Source of the DNA: Lutraria lutraria
Taxonomy: Eukaryota; Mollusca; Bivalvia; Venerida; Mactridae
DNA: 64,000 nt
Direction: 5' to 3'
NCBI GenBank assembly: GCA_964023205.1
Contig: OZ026844.1
Location: 25,642,934 to 25,706,933, forward strand
How positions within the stretch are numbered: position 1 is the first letter of the stretch; the number at the start of each line of letters is the position of its first letter. Positions 27,101 to 33,130 of this stretch are shown here, one piece after another. The notes beneath the pieces are model-generated. The model saw only the letters and a list, made by a program, of their open reading frames with translations. It had not been told where the DNA came from and did not search any database. The position numbers were made by a program, and so were the translations under genes.

Positions 27101-30100
27101 GAAGGGCAGAATGAAGTCCAGCAAAAGAAGCAGATTGTTCTCCTGTAGGATGGAAAGACTTGCTACGAAAGGATTCTCTCCATACATAGTGTCTATGATA
27201 TTCTGATTTTCCCTGTAAGATAAACTTTAAGTACAATGCTTAACATAAACAAGAGGGCCAAGATGGCCCAATATCGCTCACATGACAATCACTGTTCACT
27301 CATTAAAACATTGTTTTGAACCGGTGACCTAGTTTTTGACCCCAGATGACCCATGTTAGAACTTGTCCTACATATAAATAAGACAAACAATCTGACAAAA
27401 TTTGGTGAAGATCCAATCAAAACCATGAAAACTACAGCATAGACAAGGTTTTCCTAAGATTTGACCCCGTGACCTAGTTTTTGACCCCAGATGGCTTATG
27501 TTCAAATTTGTCTGACATATCATTAAGACAAACATTCTGACAAGGTTTCATGATGATCCAATCAAAACAGTGACTTCTAGAGTGTTCACAAGTTTTTCCA
27601 GCAATTTGCCCTAGTGACCTAGTTTTTCACTGGAAATGATCCATTATCAAACTTGACCTACATATTATTAAAATAAACATTCTGACAAAGTTTCATGAAG
27701 ATCCAGTCAAAACAGTGATTTCTAAAGTGTTCACAAGGTTTACCCTTATTTGGCCCTGGTGACCTAGTTTTTTACCCAAAATGGCCCAATATCGAACTCG
27801 TCCTAGATTTTGTCAATATTAACGTTCTGACCCAATTTTGCTGAAATTGAGCCAAAAGTGTGGCCCCTAGTGAGGTCACAACATAAAGTTTGACGACACA
27901 CGACGCACACCACACGACGCCGGACGGAGAGTGATCCTTATAGCTCACTTTGTCACTTTGTGACATGTGAGCTAAAAATACAAGAGGGCCATGATGGCCC
28001 TATATTACTCACCAGATAAAAAGACTCTTCGAAAAAATTATCATGAGCCTTTGTAAAATTAAGTGACCCTGGAACGGGCCAATTTTGCCCCTACGGCAAT
28101 AATTTAAACAAACTTGGTAGATGTCCACCAGACAATGCTACATACAAAATATGTAAGCTCTAGGCCTTGAGGTTTTGGACAAGAAGATTTTCTTGTTTTC
28201 CTACATAAGCCTTTACAAATCATGAGAACCCCGGAGCAGGGCTAATTTTCTCCCTGGGGCCATACTTCTAACTTGGTAGAGGTCCACTAGACAATGCTAC
28301 ACCAAATATCTTAGCTCTTGGTCTTGTGGTTTCGGACAAGATGATTTTTTCAATTTTCCTAAATAGATTAGAGTAAACCCCAGGGCAGGGCCAATTTTTA
28401 CCCCAGGGCAATAATTTGAACAAACTTGTTAGAGGTCCACTAGGTTATGCTACATACAAAATACATGTATCTAGGCTCTAGGCATTGTGGTTTCGGCCAA
28501 GAAGATTTTTTAAATTTTCCTATATAAGCCTATATGAATCAAGTGACCCCTGGAACAGGCCAATTTTGACCCTAAGGCAATAATTTGAACAAACCTGGTA
28601 GAGGTCCACTAGACAATATTATTCTACACACCAAATATCTAAACTCTAGGAATTGTAGTTTCTGACAAGAAGATTTTTAAAATGTTCTTATATAATTATA
28701 ACTTATAAGCCCGTGTAAAATCAGGTGACCCCTGGGGTGGGGCCAATTTTGACCCTAGGGCAATAATTTGTAAAAACCTGGTAGAGGTCCACTAGACAAT
28801 GCCACACACCAAATACACTGTATCTAAGCTCAAGGCATTGTAGTTTCTGACAAGAATTTTTTTTAATTTCCCTATATAAAATTATAACTTATAAGTCTAT
28901 ATAAAATCAAGTGACCCCTGGGACGGGGCCAATTTTGACCCTAGGACAATAATTTGAACAAACTTGGTAGAGGTCCACTAGACAATGCTACACATCAAAT
29001 ATCTAAGCTCAAGGCATTGTAGTTTCTGACAAGAATTTTTTTTAATTTCCCTATATATTAAAGTCTATATAAAATCAAGTGACCCCTGGGCCAATTTTGA
29101 ACCAAGGACAATAATTTGAACAAACTTGGGCCTAAATTAAAAGATTGTTTGTTTGCCGCTTCCGGTCGACCCGACAAAAATCCGCCGGTCCAAAAAAAAT
29201 TTTTACTAAAAAAATAATGCTTTTTTTTATTACTTCTGTGTAATATTTCTTTCGTGAATCTAAGTCAAATGCCATTTGGTTTCTTCGACACACGTGCTTA
29301 CAGTTGTATATTTGACATCCTTTATTCCGTCGACAACCCATAAGCAGGCGATTGGCGATGTCACCTCTTTACTCTTAACATGATACTAATTTCTCGCCAA
29401 TAACAGCGTTATTCACACATTATTTTATTGCGCTGTTGTGAACAAAATTATTACCTGATAAGTGTGAAAAATTAGCGTTGACACAATTATAATCAACAAG
29501 TGTTGAGAACTTATTAGTACGGAGTTAATGAGCTTTAATTAATCTGTCAGCTTTCGTATATTATTGCGCGAAATAATATTACATGTAATCAGTGGACTGG
29601 TTATATTGATTAGAGCACCGAGCTACATAGGTAAAATGAGAAACTGCGACTTGGTCTAAATTCTCGCCCTGGTACTCGATATATAAAACACTAAAAATAG
29701 ACATATTAATCTCGCCCTGTACGTAACGCTGCATAATTATGTAAAACATGGCTACACAGTTTACAAAATCGCTTAGCAATTCACCAGTTTTCTACATATT
29801 TACTTCAAGAATTGGATTTCCTACTTCACAAAATACAATCAAATGTCTGGATTTCTGTCCGTCTTGGCCGACGGATTTAGTAAGTTATCATGTGACTGTT
29901 TTCGGAAAATGAACGGTCAACAAAAAGCGAAAGTAGAAGAAACATTCACAATAAATATCATTTTAGCTATTTGGGAGTCGGCTTCAGACGTTCGCGAATC
30001 ACCATGACCCTTAGCGATCAAAGATTACCGTCTGATAAAAAGTCATAAAACGCGATGAATAGCGACATTGCGGTGATTCGCGTTTTTTCAAGATCGAACT

Positions 30101-31106
30101 CGCGAAGAAAATCGCCGCTACGGGTGATAGATTGCCTATTACGAACGCGGTTTTTGGACAAATCACCCTATGTGGGGATCATCTTGTAGGCGATTATATA
30201 GTATAGTATATATATATAAAAAAAAAGATTTTACCTACCTACCGACCCAACCCAAAAAGTATGGGTCCGAAGTGGCAAACAAACAATTAATGAAGGATGG
30301 CCTTGGTAGAGGTCCACCAGACAATGCTACACACTAAATACCTAAGCTCTAGCCCCTGTGGTTTTAGACAAGAAGATTTTTAAAGTTTTATTATTTTTCA
30401 GATTGCAAGTATTTTACAGTTTATTTATCTCTGTATAACCCATTTTTTTTACGAAAATCTATGCTTCTTGTAAATAAATGTGTAGTAAACAAAAACTTCA
30501 CGATTTTCGCGCACAACCGTCATCTCGTGATATTCTGTGACGTAAACAAAATTGGGGTCAAATGAAGGACAGGGTCGAATCTAGGGCGCTCGACGATATT
30601 CAGTACAGAGTGGAAATGAATGTGACTAAAGAGTAAAGTACAGTTGACACTGGTTATTAACACCCAATGAAAAATTTCAAGTTTATTTTCATTTCCACAG
30701 TTCTTTCTAAGGCTGAGAGGATGGCCCTTCCGAAATTGTGTATGAAATCGGCCAACTGAGTGCCAAATAAGTAAGGTTATTATTTTATATGAACAAGCTC
30801 AGACATGTTTGATGCAGGAATAATCAATGAATTTCTTTGACTTCATATGAGTAAAATGGTAAGTTTATGCAGAATATAAAATGCCTTTGTAATGTCTTAA
30901 TATTAAAAGCACTGATAAAAAAATAGCCATCGTAGTTCTGCAAATGCATAATAAATTAATATATCTGGATGTAATATTTGCCTCCAAATGGACCAATATA
31001 ATGAAAATACATTATTCATGCATTAAAAGATGTTAAACTTACACGAATACAAACATTGCGAACAAAAAGAAAAAGGAAATCAAAATACCTTGAATTGCAC
31101 TGGCAT
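7..31106 (-). CDS. MDM1: MDM1 orthologue (nuclear protein MDM1, centriole microtubule-binding), 3' end beyond window
   Basis: Gene-level entry for eleven exons joined on the minus strand: 31089-31106, 27098-27212, 18144-18218, 15997-16071, 15533-15595, 14210-14281, 7845-8065, 5409-5627, 3390-3557, 2256-2384 and 7-135. Seen directly: each junction is GT-AG, and phases agree throughout, giving 428 codons without a stop. The N-terminus reads MPVQFKGKSEYHRHYVW, and the last exon holds SEYQKQFAWK. From family knowledge, MDM1 begins MPVRFKGLSEYQ-like and repeats an SEYQxxFxWK motif; the vertebrate protein binds microtubules, sits on centrioles and restrains centriole duplication. An EP-x-x-x-S-K-R-R motif follows the first SEYQ motif in vertebrates; here it is multiplied. 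The middle (residues about 214-342) is lysine-rich and low in complexity. The C-terminal half lies left of the window. The weakest junction is the exon 2 donor (GTTACA). Confidence 0.85.
338..1500 (+). repeat. Family A element, copy 1, five tandem units of about 160 bp
   Basis: Head AACAAGAGGGCCACATTGGC plus TTATCGCTCACCTGAG, then about five tandem units of roughly 160 bp, each containing GTAAACAAGCTAAAATATAGC, GGGCCCATAACTCTTGAAGT and TGAATAAATGAAGGCGCTAG. The tail is broken: AAAGCTGTTTAACC replaces the usual AGCTCACCTGATGAATCAGG. It lies in the intron between MDM1 exons 10 and 11. Confidence 0.85.
1591..2214 (+). repeat. Family B element, copy 1
   Basis: Head GGGTCATGATGGCCC plus GAATCGCTCACC, two or three diverged core units (CCAATTTTTACCCC, TGGTAGAG, CTCTAGGCC), a TTCATGCAAGGAACATCCCTG segment, and the tail hairpin GAGCACTTTGTGCTC followed by TGGTGAGCTAA. 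The open frame across its left part is not a gene. Confidence 0.85.
2256..2384 (-). CDS. MDM1: MDM1 exon 10
   Basis: 129 nt, residues 343-385, phase 0-0. Acceptor CAAATCTTTCAG, donor CCG|GTATGA. The peptide includes KESMKSKRIIGNMNEFAQTN and an acidic end (MDEGVTDSAPEAP). No domain recognised; it is accepted because both splice sites and the frame fit its neighbours. Confidence 0.72.
2960..3178 (+). mobile_element. Internally deleted mariner element keeping the transposase C-terminus
   Basis: Terminal inverted repeats TGAGGGGCATTTGTAAAGTA and CGAGGGGCATTTGAAAAGTA (inward reading), bounded by TA on both sides (2958-2959 and 3179-3180). On the plus strand the last codons encode FSEWIRHLEKCIRVKGEYFE before a stop, matching the W-x-x-R-x-x-K-C-I...G-(D/E)-Y-F-E-G end of mariner transposases. 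The catalytic part is gone, so it cannot transpose by itself. Confidence 0.75.
3183..3314. repeat. Degraded mariner-like MITE
   Basis: Begins TACAGTCAAACCTGG and ends with a loosely inverted ACACAGGTCTGACTGCA. The left end equals the termini of the better preserved element at 62070-62343. It abuts the mariner fragment ending at 3178. Confidence 0.45.
3390..3557 (-). CDS. MDM1: MDM1 exon 9, charged linker
   Basis: 168 nt, residues 287-342, phase 0-0. Acceptor GTGCACAG, donor GAG|GTGCTT (non-optimal). The peptide has alternating Lys and Glu, including EKKTETEPKSAKEPKITKTE. It is low in complexity and probably disordered. A short open frame on the other strand is its antisense shadow. Confidence 0.68.
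3844..4619. mobile_element. DNA-transposon MITE with TCAGGGTC ends and CTAAA duplication
   Basis: Imperfect inverted ends of about 35 bp (TCAGGGTCTTTCAATTGAAT and TCAGGGTCACTCAAATAGAA, both leading into GGTCTGGACTC). Flanks CTAAA at 3839-3843 and 4620-4624. No transposase coding is seen. The superfamily is uncertain; a 5-bp duplication is unlike hAT or mariner. Confidence 0.72.
5409..5627 (-). CDS. MDM1: MDM1 exon 8, Lys/Pro-rich linker
   Basis: 219 nt, residues 214-286, phase 0-0. Acceptor TTTCTTCTCAG, donor GAG|GTAAGC. The peptide is rich in Lys, Pro, Ser and Gln, with SQSDVLAQELKESNLRKEPK and QSEPKLSKAKKEE. It is probably disordered; basic linkers of this kind are expected in microtubule-binding proteins. 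No named domain is seen. Confidence 0.75.
5838..6367. mobile_element. hAT-like MITE with exact 8-bp duplication inside the SINE
   Basis: Ends TAGGGCTGAGTATC and inverted TAGGGCTGAGTACC, flanked by ATGGTCAG at 5830-5837 and again at 6368-6375. The interior is rich in ATCGATA-type words. Short TIRs plus an 8-bp duplication are the hAT pattern. It carries a nested 53-bp TTAA palindrome (6241-6293). Confidence 0.85.
6241..6293. mobile_element. 53-bp TTAA-bounded palindrome
   Basis: TTAAAGCCCCAATAAG ... CTTATTGTGGCTTTAA, 16-bp arms with one mismatch. Its ends share TTAAAGCCCCA with the 388-bp element at 16822-17209, so it looks like a terminal-repeat-only form of that family. Confidence 0.55.
6520..7818 (+). 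repeat. Tandem-core element with AACCAGGTT hairpin end
   Basis: About six units of roughly 130-180 bp containing ATTTTCTATTTTTAGTAACA, CAGTGACCTTGACC and ACCAAGTTTAGTCAACAT. The left edge has CGAAACCAGGTTTTCC; the right end has a GCCCACC-rich segment and a hairpin AACCAGGTTTCACTTTGTGA AAACCTGGTT. Lies between MDM1 exons 7 and 8. Confidence 0.75.
7845..8065 (-). CDS. MDM1: MDM1 exon 7, EPxxQxKKR repeat copy 5 and linker
   Basis: 221 nt, residues 141-213, phase 1 in and phase 0 out (AAG|GTATGG). It opens with SEPPIQSKRRTPGP, the fifth motif copy and the closest to the vertebrate SKRR form. It continues with a Gly/Asn/Tyr-rich linker and a basic stretch (KYRPKSAANNARDISPPKQ). A tandem-core repeat ends directly next to the donor side (about 6520-7815). 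Confidence 0.82.
8371..9966 (+). repeat. Family B element, copy 2, long dimeric tandem core
   Basis: Head GGGCCATGATGGCCC, tail hairpin GAGCACATTCGTGCTC then TGGTGAGCTAAAAA. The core alternates two unit types, one with CCTATATAAAATAGAATAAA and one with CCTATATAAGTCTATATAAA, giving a dimer of about 320 bp made of two units of about 160 bp. Confidence 0.88.
9967..10517. other. MDM1 intron, no recognised content
   Basis: AT-rich unique-looking sequence between two repeat elements. No exon with paired splice sites and matching phase was found, and no repeat shared with the rest of the window was noticed. Confidence 0.6.
10518..11207 (+). repeat. Family C element, copy 1
   Basis: Degraded head (CAGCCAAGATGGCCCAATAT then CGCTCATATGAC), about four core units of roughly 140 bp with TTTGACCTAGTGACCTAGTT, ACATTCTGACAAAGTTTGGT and GAAGATCCAATCAAAAC, and tail CTGAGCACAAGTGCTCATGTGAGCTAAAAA. 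Confidence 0.82.
11492..12363. mobile_element. MITE with nested pairs of inverted repeats
   Basis: Outer arms are a perfect 26-bp inverted repeat beginning TACACTGCTCAACTTTTATG (11492-11517 against 12338-12363). Inside lies a second inverted pair, TACCGTAGAACTGGTTTTAT at about 11562 against TACTGTAGAACGCGTTAATT ending near 12173, bounded by TA. This suggests one mariner-like element inside another inverted-repeat element. No coding. Confidence 0.65.
12364..12979. other. MDM1 intron, no recognised content
   Basis: AT-rich sequence without exon candidates that satisfy the phase 1-0 requirement of the flanking MDM1 exons. The start of a repeat shared with the SINE at 13401 may reach back to about 12930. 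Confidence 0.5.
12985..13400. mobile_element. 416-bp MITE with CCCCAGTT ends and CCAGG duplication
   Basis: Ends CCCCAGTTGCACAAA and inverted CCCCAGTTTCACAAA; CCAGG at 12980-12984 and 13401-13405. No coding. The duplication is short, and the same bases could in part be read as terminal repeat, so exact ends are uncertain. Confidence 0.6.
13406..13800 (-). mobile_element. Second tRNA-like SINE family, split by a TTAA hairpin
   Basis: GTTCTTTATCGTGCCCGGTG, GAATCGAACC (box B read on the minus strand) and GTGTTACCACTTGACCACC (box A side). It matches the copy at 32690-33130 in order and spacing once the insertions in each copy are removed. Confidence 0.68.
13572..13765. mobile_element. 194-bp near-perfect TTAA-bounded palindrome
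   Basis: Starts TTAAGGTGGATCGCGGGTTT and ends with its inverse; arms of about 90 bp differ at only a few positions, with a loop GGTTAGCCAATACC-like centre. TTAA on both sides is the target duplication of piggyBac/Kolobok-type elements. The transcript of this stretch would fold into a long hairpin. Confidence 0.82.
14210..14281 (-). CDS. MDM1: MDM1 exon 6, EPxxQxKKR repeat copy 4
   Basis: 72 nt, phase 1-1, residues 117-139. Acceptor ATTTTACAG, donor A|GTAAGG. Core peptide QEPVMQAKKRVQQNVV, ending in an acidic EPEE. The intron on its upstream side starts with the 33-bp tandem array at about 14330-14610. Confidence 0.8.
14330..14612. repeat. Tandem repeat, about eight units of 33-34 bp
   Basis: Unit close to CATGAATTATCTCCCTTACC plus AGAATACATGTGT, most units nearly identical, decaying at the right edge. 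It lies in the MDM1 intron next to exon 6. The minus-strand open frame through it (repeating ILVREIIHDTC) is an artefact of the repeat. Confidence 0.9.
14613..15532. other. MDM1 intron, no recognised content
   Basis: AT-rich. No sixth EPxxQxKKR-encoding exon was found on the minus strand here. Confidence 0.55.
15533..15595 (-). CDS. MDM1: MDM1 exon 5, EPxxQxKKR repeat copy 3
   Basis: 63 nt, phase 1-1, residues 96-115. Acceptor ATTGTTTTGCAG, donor T|GTGAGG. Core peptide DGVPLQSKKRVASPSQK: the Glu of the motif is replaced (GVP in place of EP) but QSKKR is kept. Confidence 0.8.
15997..16071 (-). CDS. MDM1: MDM1 exon 4, EPxxQxKKR repeat copy 2
   Basis: 75 nt, phase 1-1, residues 71-94. Acceptor CAATTTTCAG, donor T|GTGAGA. 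Core peptide MEPSLQSKKRIEPPFLK. Same length and phase as exon 3, which fits exon duplication. Confidence 0.8.
16290..16611 (+). repeat. Family B element, copy 3, core almost lost
   Basis: Head GGGCCATGATGGCCC plus TATATCGCTCACCAGG, a remnant of one core unit, the GGTAGAGCTTCATGCAAGGA segment, tail GAGCACTTAGTGCTCTGGTG then AGCTAAAAA. A short version of copy 6. Confidence 0.85.
16822..17209. mobile_element. 388-bp TTAA MITE with TTAAAGCCCCAT ends
   Basis: TTAAAGCCCCATTAGCATAT at the left, inverted TTAAAGCCCCATAAATTTTT at the right; TTAA at both edges. No coding. Shares its termini with the 53-bp palindrome at 6241-6293. Confidence 0.72.
17210..18143. other. MDM1 intron, no recognised gene content
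   Basis: Contains a G-rich plus-strand stretch near 17610-17660 and 17840-17890 (AGGGGAATTTTG, AGGGGAAA) that looks like a diverged low-copy repeat. No phase-fitting exon was seen. Confidence 0.5.
18144..18218 (-). CDS. MDM1: MDM1 exon 3, EPxxQxKKR repeat copy 1
   Basis: 75 nt, phase 1 to phase 1, residues 46-69. Acceptor TTTTTACAG, donor C|GTGAGC. Core peptide AEPYLQHKKKAPYG. In vertebrate MDM1 a comparable EPSF-x-SKRR stretch follows the first SEYQ motif at the same distance, so this is the best positional match to the ancestral copy. Confidence 0.8.
19074..19140 (-). other. Possible alternative first coding exon of MDM1
   Basis: An acceptor-like GTTTACAG at 19143-19141 is followed by an ATG at 19119 encoding MPVQSQSSPQMSSKH, then a good donor, G|GTGAGT, phase 1. 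That phase joins in frame to exon 3. Included after exon 2 it would put an in-frame stop at once (G+AA TAG), and in its own frame a TAA sits six bases before the ATG. It could therefore be used only as a non-SEYQ alternative start or a poison exon. It may also be chance. Confidence 0.3.
19242..19343. repeat. Short mariner-like MITE
   Basis: TACAGTAAAACCTCTCCAGA at the left, inverted TACATTACAACCTCTGTAGA at the right, both in a TA context. About 100 bp, imperfect; it has an internal inverted pair CTCTGTAGAGCAACA / TGTTGCTCTACAGAG. Confidence 0.5.
20691..21088. mobile_element. CAGGGCTTAA MITE inside family C copy 2
   Basis: Ends CAGGGCTTAACATTAAC and inverted CAGGGCTCGACACTTAAC. AACAT occurs at 20686-20690 and, after removal of the next element, is restored at the right (22200-22204), a 5-bp duplication. 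Internal words GTAGTCCT repeat several times. Confidence 0.68.
21092..22196. mobile_element. CAGAGCAACAGATAAGG element with hAT-type zinc-finger relic
   Basis: Perfect 17-bp inverted ends CAGAGCAACAGATAAGG; CTGAAC at 21086-21091 and 22197-22202. An internal inverted pair of about 50 bp (near 21349-21413 and 21610-21660) contains ATATTTACCTCCCTTG and its complement. On the plus strand around 21925-22015 the frame reads FRNWTDKYRWLKIEEVAGYY then CSVCND, resembling the W-x-x-K-Y-x-W-L ... C-x-x-C start of hAT-like (TTF-type finger) proteins. The rest is degenerate. Confidence 0.7.
22290..23085. repeat. Family J dispersed repeat, left part (interrupted by a hAT-like element)
   Basis: From about 22640 it matches 47980-48400 and partly 34120-34290: GCATGCTGAATCCAAATGGT-like start, GCAATGTTGGTGCTAGATGA, AACTAGTTAACCAAGAAATA. 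Its continuation lies at 26443-26610, right of the inserted element. 22290-22640 shows nothing recognisable. Confidence 0.65.
23215..25189 (+). repeat. Family B element, copy 4
   Basis: Head GGGCCATGATGGCCC, about eleven core units with the same alternating dimer as copy 2 plus local segment duplications (ATCAAGTGACCGATCTGGGC occurs twice, near 23310 and 23510), tail GAGCACATTCGTGCTC then TGGTGAGCTAA. Followed directly by family C copy 3. Confidence 0.88.
25190..26204 (+). repeat. Family C element, copy 3
   Basis: Head GGGCCAAGATGGCCC plus TATATCGCTCACATGAC, about six core units, with a recent exact duplication of about 135 bp (25820-25985 against 25986-26135), tail GTCACTTTGTGACATGTGAGC. 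Confidence 0.87.
26443..27097. repeat. Family J repeat, right part, then unassigned intron sequence
   Basis: 26450-26610 (AATCTGGTCAAGGTCAAATA, GGCAAAAACTGTACAAGTAC) matches 48405-48600. The remainder to 27097 (MDM1 exon 2) has no recognised content apart from a short segment about 26760-26945 (AGTCAAAATGTCATTTAAGG) similar to 3650-3740 on the opposite strand. Confidence 0.55.
27098..27212 (-). CDS. MDM1: MDM1 exon 2, first SEYQ-type motif
   Basis: Residues 7-44 plus one base. The acceptor TATCTTACAG is strong. The peptide GKSEYHRHYVWRESF carries the SEYxxxFxWK-type microtubule-binding motif and continues to HSALL. The donor is uncertain: CTAG|GTTACA (phase 1, chosen because the next exon needs phase 1) is weak, and TCT|GTGAAT 11 bases further on would break the frame. 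A family B/C repeat block begins just to the right of the exon (27247). Confidence 0.78.
27247..27978 (+). repeat. Family C element, copy 4
   Basis: Head GGGCCAAGATGGCCC plus AATATCGCTCACATGAC, four to five core units, tail CTCACTTTGTCACTTTGTGA CATGTGAGCTAAAAA. Family B copy 5 starts within a few bases of its end. Confidence 0.87.
27979..30400 (+). repeat. Family B element, copy 5, diverged and interrupted
   Basis: Head ACAAGAGGGCCATGATGGCC, about six core units, then an insertion at 29130-30301 and one further unit to about 30400; the usual tail hairpin is missing, so the right end is truncated. Confidence 0.82.
29130..30301. mobile_element. 1.17-kb inverted-repeat element inside family B copy 5
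   Basis: Inverted ends contain ATTGTTTGTTTGCCGCTTC and ATTGTTTGTTTGCCACTTC, reaching out to GCC/GGC; CTTGG stands on both sides (29125-29129 and 30302-30306), which restores the family B sequence ACAAACTTGGTAGAGG. GC-richer CG-containing interior, no convincing transposase. Confidence 0.75.
30401..31088. other. MDM1 intron 1 near exon 1, no recognised content
   Basis: Contains CG dinucleotides at 30490-30610 more often than the surroundings (CACGATTTTCGCGCACAACC, CGTCATCTCGTGA), possibly the remains of a regulatory or MITE sequence. Nothing firm. Confidence 0.4.
31089..31106 (-). CDS. MDM1: MDM1 exon 1 (coding part)
   Basis: Residues 1-6, MPVQFK, then donor GTATTT at 31088-31087, phase 0. 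The six residues match the conserved MDM1 start and join in frame to GKSEYHRHYVW of exon 2, which is why this ATG was chosen. A longer overlapping open frame (31039-31320) uses another phase and is judged a shadow. The 5' UTR and promoter should lie just to the right (31107 to about 31400); no TATA box or other element was recognised there. Confidence 0.8.
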
Positions 31107-31399
31107 AACGATAATATTCACTAAATATATTATTGTTCGAAAAACGAATATAACCGGAAGTAAACAAATCCAGACCGGAAGTAGACACGGGATAGTATAA
31201 GTACATTACGAATATAATAAACAGGTTGTAACGTCCGTCTAAATCAAGTAAATTTAACCAACGCCTATAATTATTAAATGACATATATTCGTCGTCGAAA
31301 GCAATAGATGTTGCAACCACATATGTTTTAACTAACTTACGCTGTGTTGTAGCAAAAGACGTTTTTAGCTTGGTGTATTACTGCCCTACCACATAAAAA

Positions 31400-32130
31400 T
31401 GATGATTGTAGAAAGAATGATCTTATTCCCTTTAACGTATCGGCATTGGTTAAAATCCCTAAAATAACATTTTACCATATTTAAAAAGATTAAATATCAT
31501 ATTTTTATACCAAGCAATAAAAAATTCTAATGAACGCTAAAAAATGTAGCTTAAGGTCTTCAGCGTACCCGGTTTACACTGTTAATGCCGCATAAAAAGC
31601 AAAAACATATTAAAAAAGTGGCTTTTAAAGTTTTGGAAGCCAGAACTATAAAAAATGCTGCACCCCTTTATCGACTTTTCCTTATGAGCGTTAAAGATCA
31701 ATAACGTAATGCGCATTGTATTGGTACAATATGATACCAAGGACTTATATACATGTATGTATATAAGTCCTTGATGATACTATTGATACTATTATATCAT
31801 TATATAATGACAAAATTTTGTTATAAAATCTCTTACCAGACATCAAACCTGGGCGTGGTTTCAATTATTGAACCGTAAACATTAGCGATTTTGATTGGCT
31901 ATCAAAATTGAAAGGGGTGCATTTCATGAGACGATAATGATCCGACATTCTCGTCTTATTTGATGACGGATTTCAAAGTGGTTTTCGGGATTTTGTAGCG
32001 GAAATGTTAATCCTGAGAATTTTCATACTTGTTTTCATTTTTTATCTATGGCGTATTACGTAATAAACAGCGGGGTTCCGGGTACGGAATTTCTTTAAAG
32101 TCAAGTATCTAACGAACTGAAGACGTCATA
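31400..32130. repeat. Family D dispersed repeat, copy 1
   Basis: Shares long stretches with 37460-37900 and 60640-61490: ATTAAATATCATATTTTTAT, GCATTGTATTGGTACAATAT, TTTTGATTGGCTATCAAAAT, GACGGATTTCAAAGTGGTTT, AACAGCGGGGTTCCGGGTAC. Interrupted by the palindrome at 31738-31773. It lies just upstream of the MDM1 start. Confidence 0.75.
31738..31773. mobile_element. 36-bp terminal-repeat-only element with 7-bp duplication
   Basis: 17-bp perfect arms (CAAGGACTTATATACAT and its inverse) around GT, flanked by ATGATAC at 31731-31737 and 31774-31780. The family D copies at about 37675 and 60880 read straight through (ACAATATGATACTATTAA), so an insertion is proven by the empty site. The arms equal the ends of the 506-bp element at 43398-43903. 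Confidence 0.85.
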
Positions 32131-32161
32131 AAAAACTGAGGCATCGTTACCTGCATTATAC

Positions 32162-32201
32162 CAAGGACTTATATACATACATGTATGTATATAAGTCCTT
32201 G
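32162..32201. mobile_element. 40-bp perfect palindrome, terminal-repeat-only element
   Basis: CAAGGACTTATATACATACA followed by its exact complement in reverse, flanked by ATTATAC at 32155-32161 and 32202-32208. Same family as 31738-31773, 400 bp away. Confidence 0.83.
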
Positions 32202-32689
32202 ATTATACATTTATAGTGATTTTAAGTCTATTTTGTTGTAATATATTCCTATATACAGTTATCGTTGTTCAAAAATTTGTAATTACGTGCGATATTGGTT
32301 TATAGAAGACCAATCAAATGTAATATTTGTTTCAAATCACTTGCAATGCACTTTATACAGTGGGTTTATTTTAGTATATAAATAATAATTATGGTTTAGT
32401 TTTTAAATCTATAAATTGATGAAACTTGATTTGACCTGACATCCAAGCCAGATACCTTAATGAGAGACGTATAATACTAATTGTATTATACATTTCTGCT
32501 TTAATACATCTACAATGTTTGCATATCCGTCTATAATATGTTGGTAATGTTTTACTGCACTCGCATTTTTAGTGTACGAGTCTTCTATGAATTTATCTGT
32601 TTTGAAAGCTATGGTCATTTGAGAGGAGAAAGATACATGAGAACCGGCATTATATTGGTGTCCTTACATCAAGCAGTTTTCCTGTTCTT

Positions 32690-33130
32690 TATTGTGCCCA
32701 GTGTAATGCATTGATACATTCCTCATCCATTGAGACCCGCCTCTGGTGAAGTGGTTAAGGTCGCCGACTTCAAATCACTGTAACCTCTCCCTGCATGATA
32801 GAGGGCCGTGGGTTTGAGCCCAGCTACTGAACATATCTCTTTCTGTGAGAAAGTAGACAGTTGCTTATGGATAATGGGAGTCTAGCTAGTACTGGTTCTT
32901 CCCAGGAACGATGGTTAGGTGAACTGTCTGCCTCATATGATTCTGACTGTTGAAAAGGGGCGTAAAACAAACTAATCCTCATCCATCTCCGGTGATTTTC
33001 TGAACACAATACTGGGCTCTGTAGTGAGGACGGAAAGTGTCCCTGAAATATCAGAAGCTGGAGTCGAGATTCGAATCCATAACCTTATAATTGGTAGTCC
33101 GATCATTTCCAGTAGACCACTTATCCGCAC
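32690..33130. mobile_element. Second tRNA-like SINE family, copy 2, carrying a SINE insertion
   Basis: TGTTCTTTATTGTGCCCAGTG, ATCTCCGGTGATTTTCTGA and ATTCGAATCC, GTAGACCACTTATCCGC match the copy at 13406-13800. Interrupted by the SINE at 32731-32975. Confidence 0.65.
32731..32975 (+). mobile_element. tRNA-derived SINE, complete, with 11-bp duplication
   Basis: Plus-strand order: TGGTGAAGTGGTTAAGG (box A-like), GTGGGTTTGAGCCC (box B-like), then the body CAGTTGCTTATGGATAATGG and GTTAGGTGAACTGTCTGCCT, ending AAAACAAACTAA. Flanked by TCCTCATCCAT at 32720-32730 and 32976-32986. Confidence 0.87.

Noticed and set aside
31039..31320. 93-codon minus-strand open frame with hydrophobic segments, looks like a small membrane protein
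   Set aside because: It overlaps the MDM1 start in another frame. The MPVQFK|GT reading matches a conserved protein start and a following exon, whereas this frame has no family match I know.
32731..32860. Possible true tRNA gene (box A and box B present)
   Set aside because: Part of a 245-bp repeated sequence with 11-bp target duplications and no tRNA cloverleaf with acceptor stem visible; a SINE explains it.
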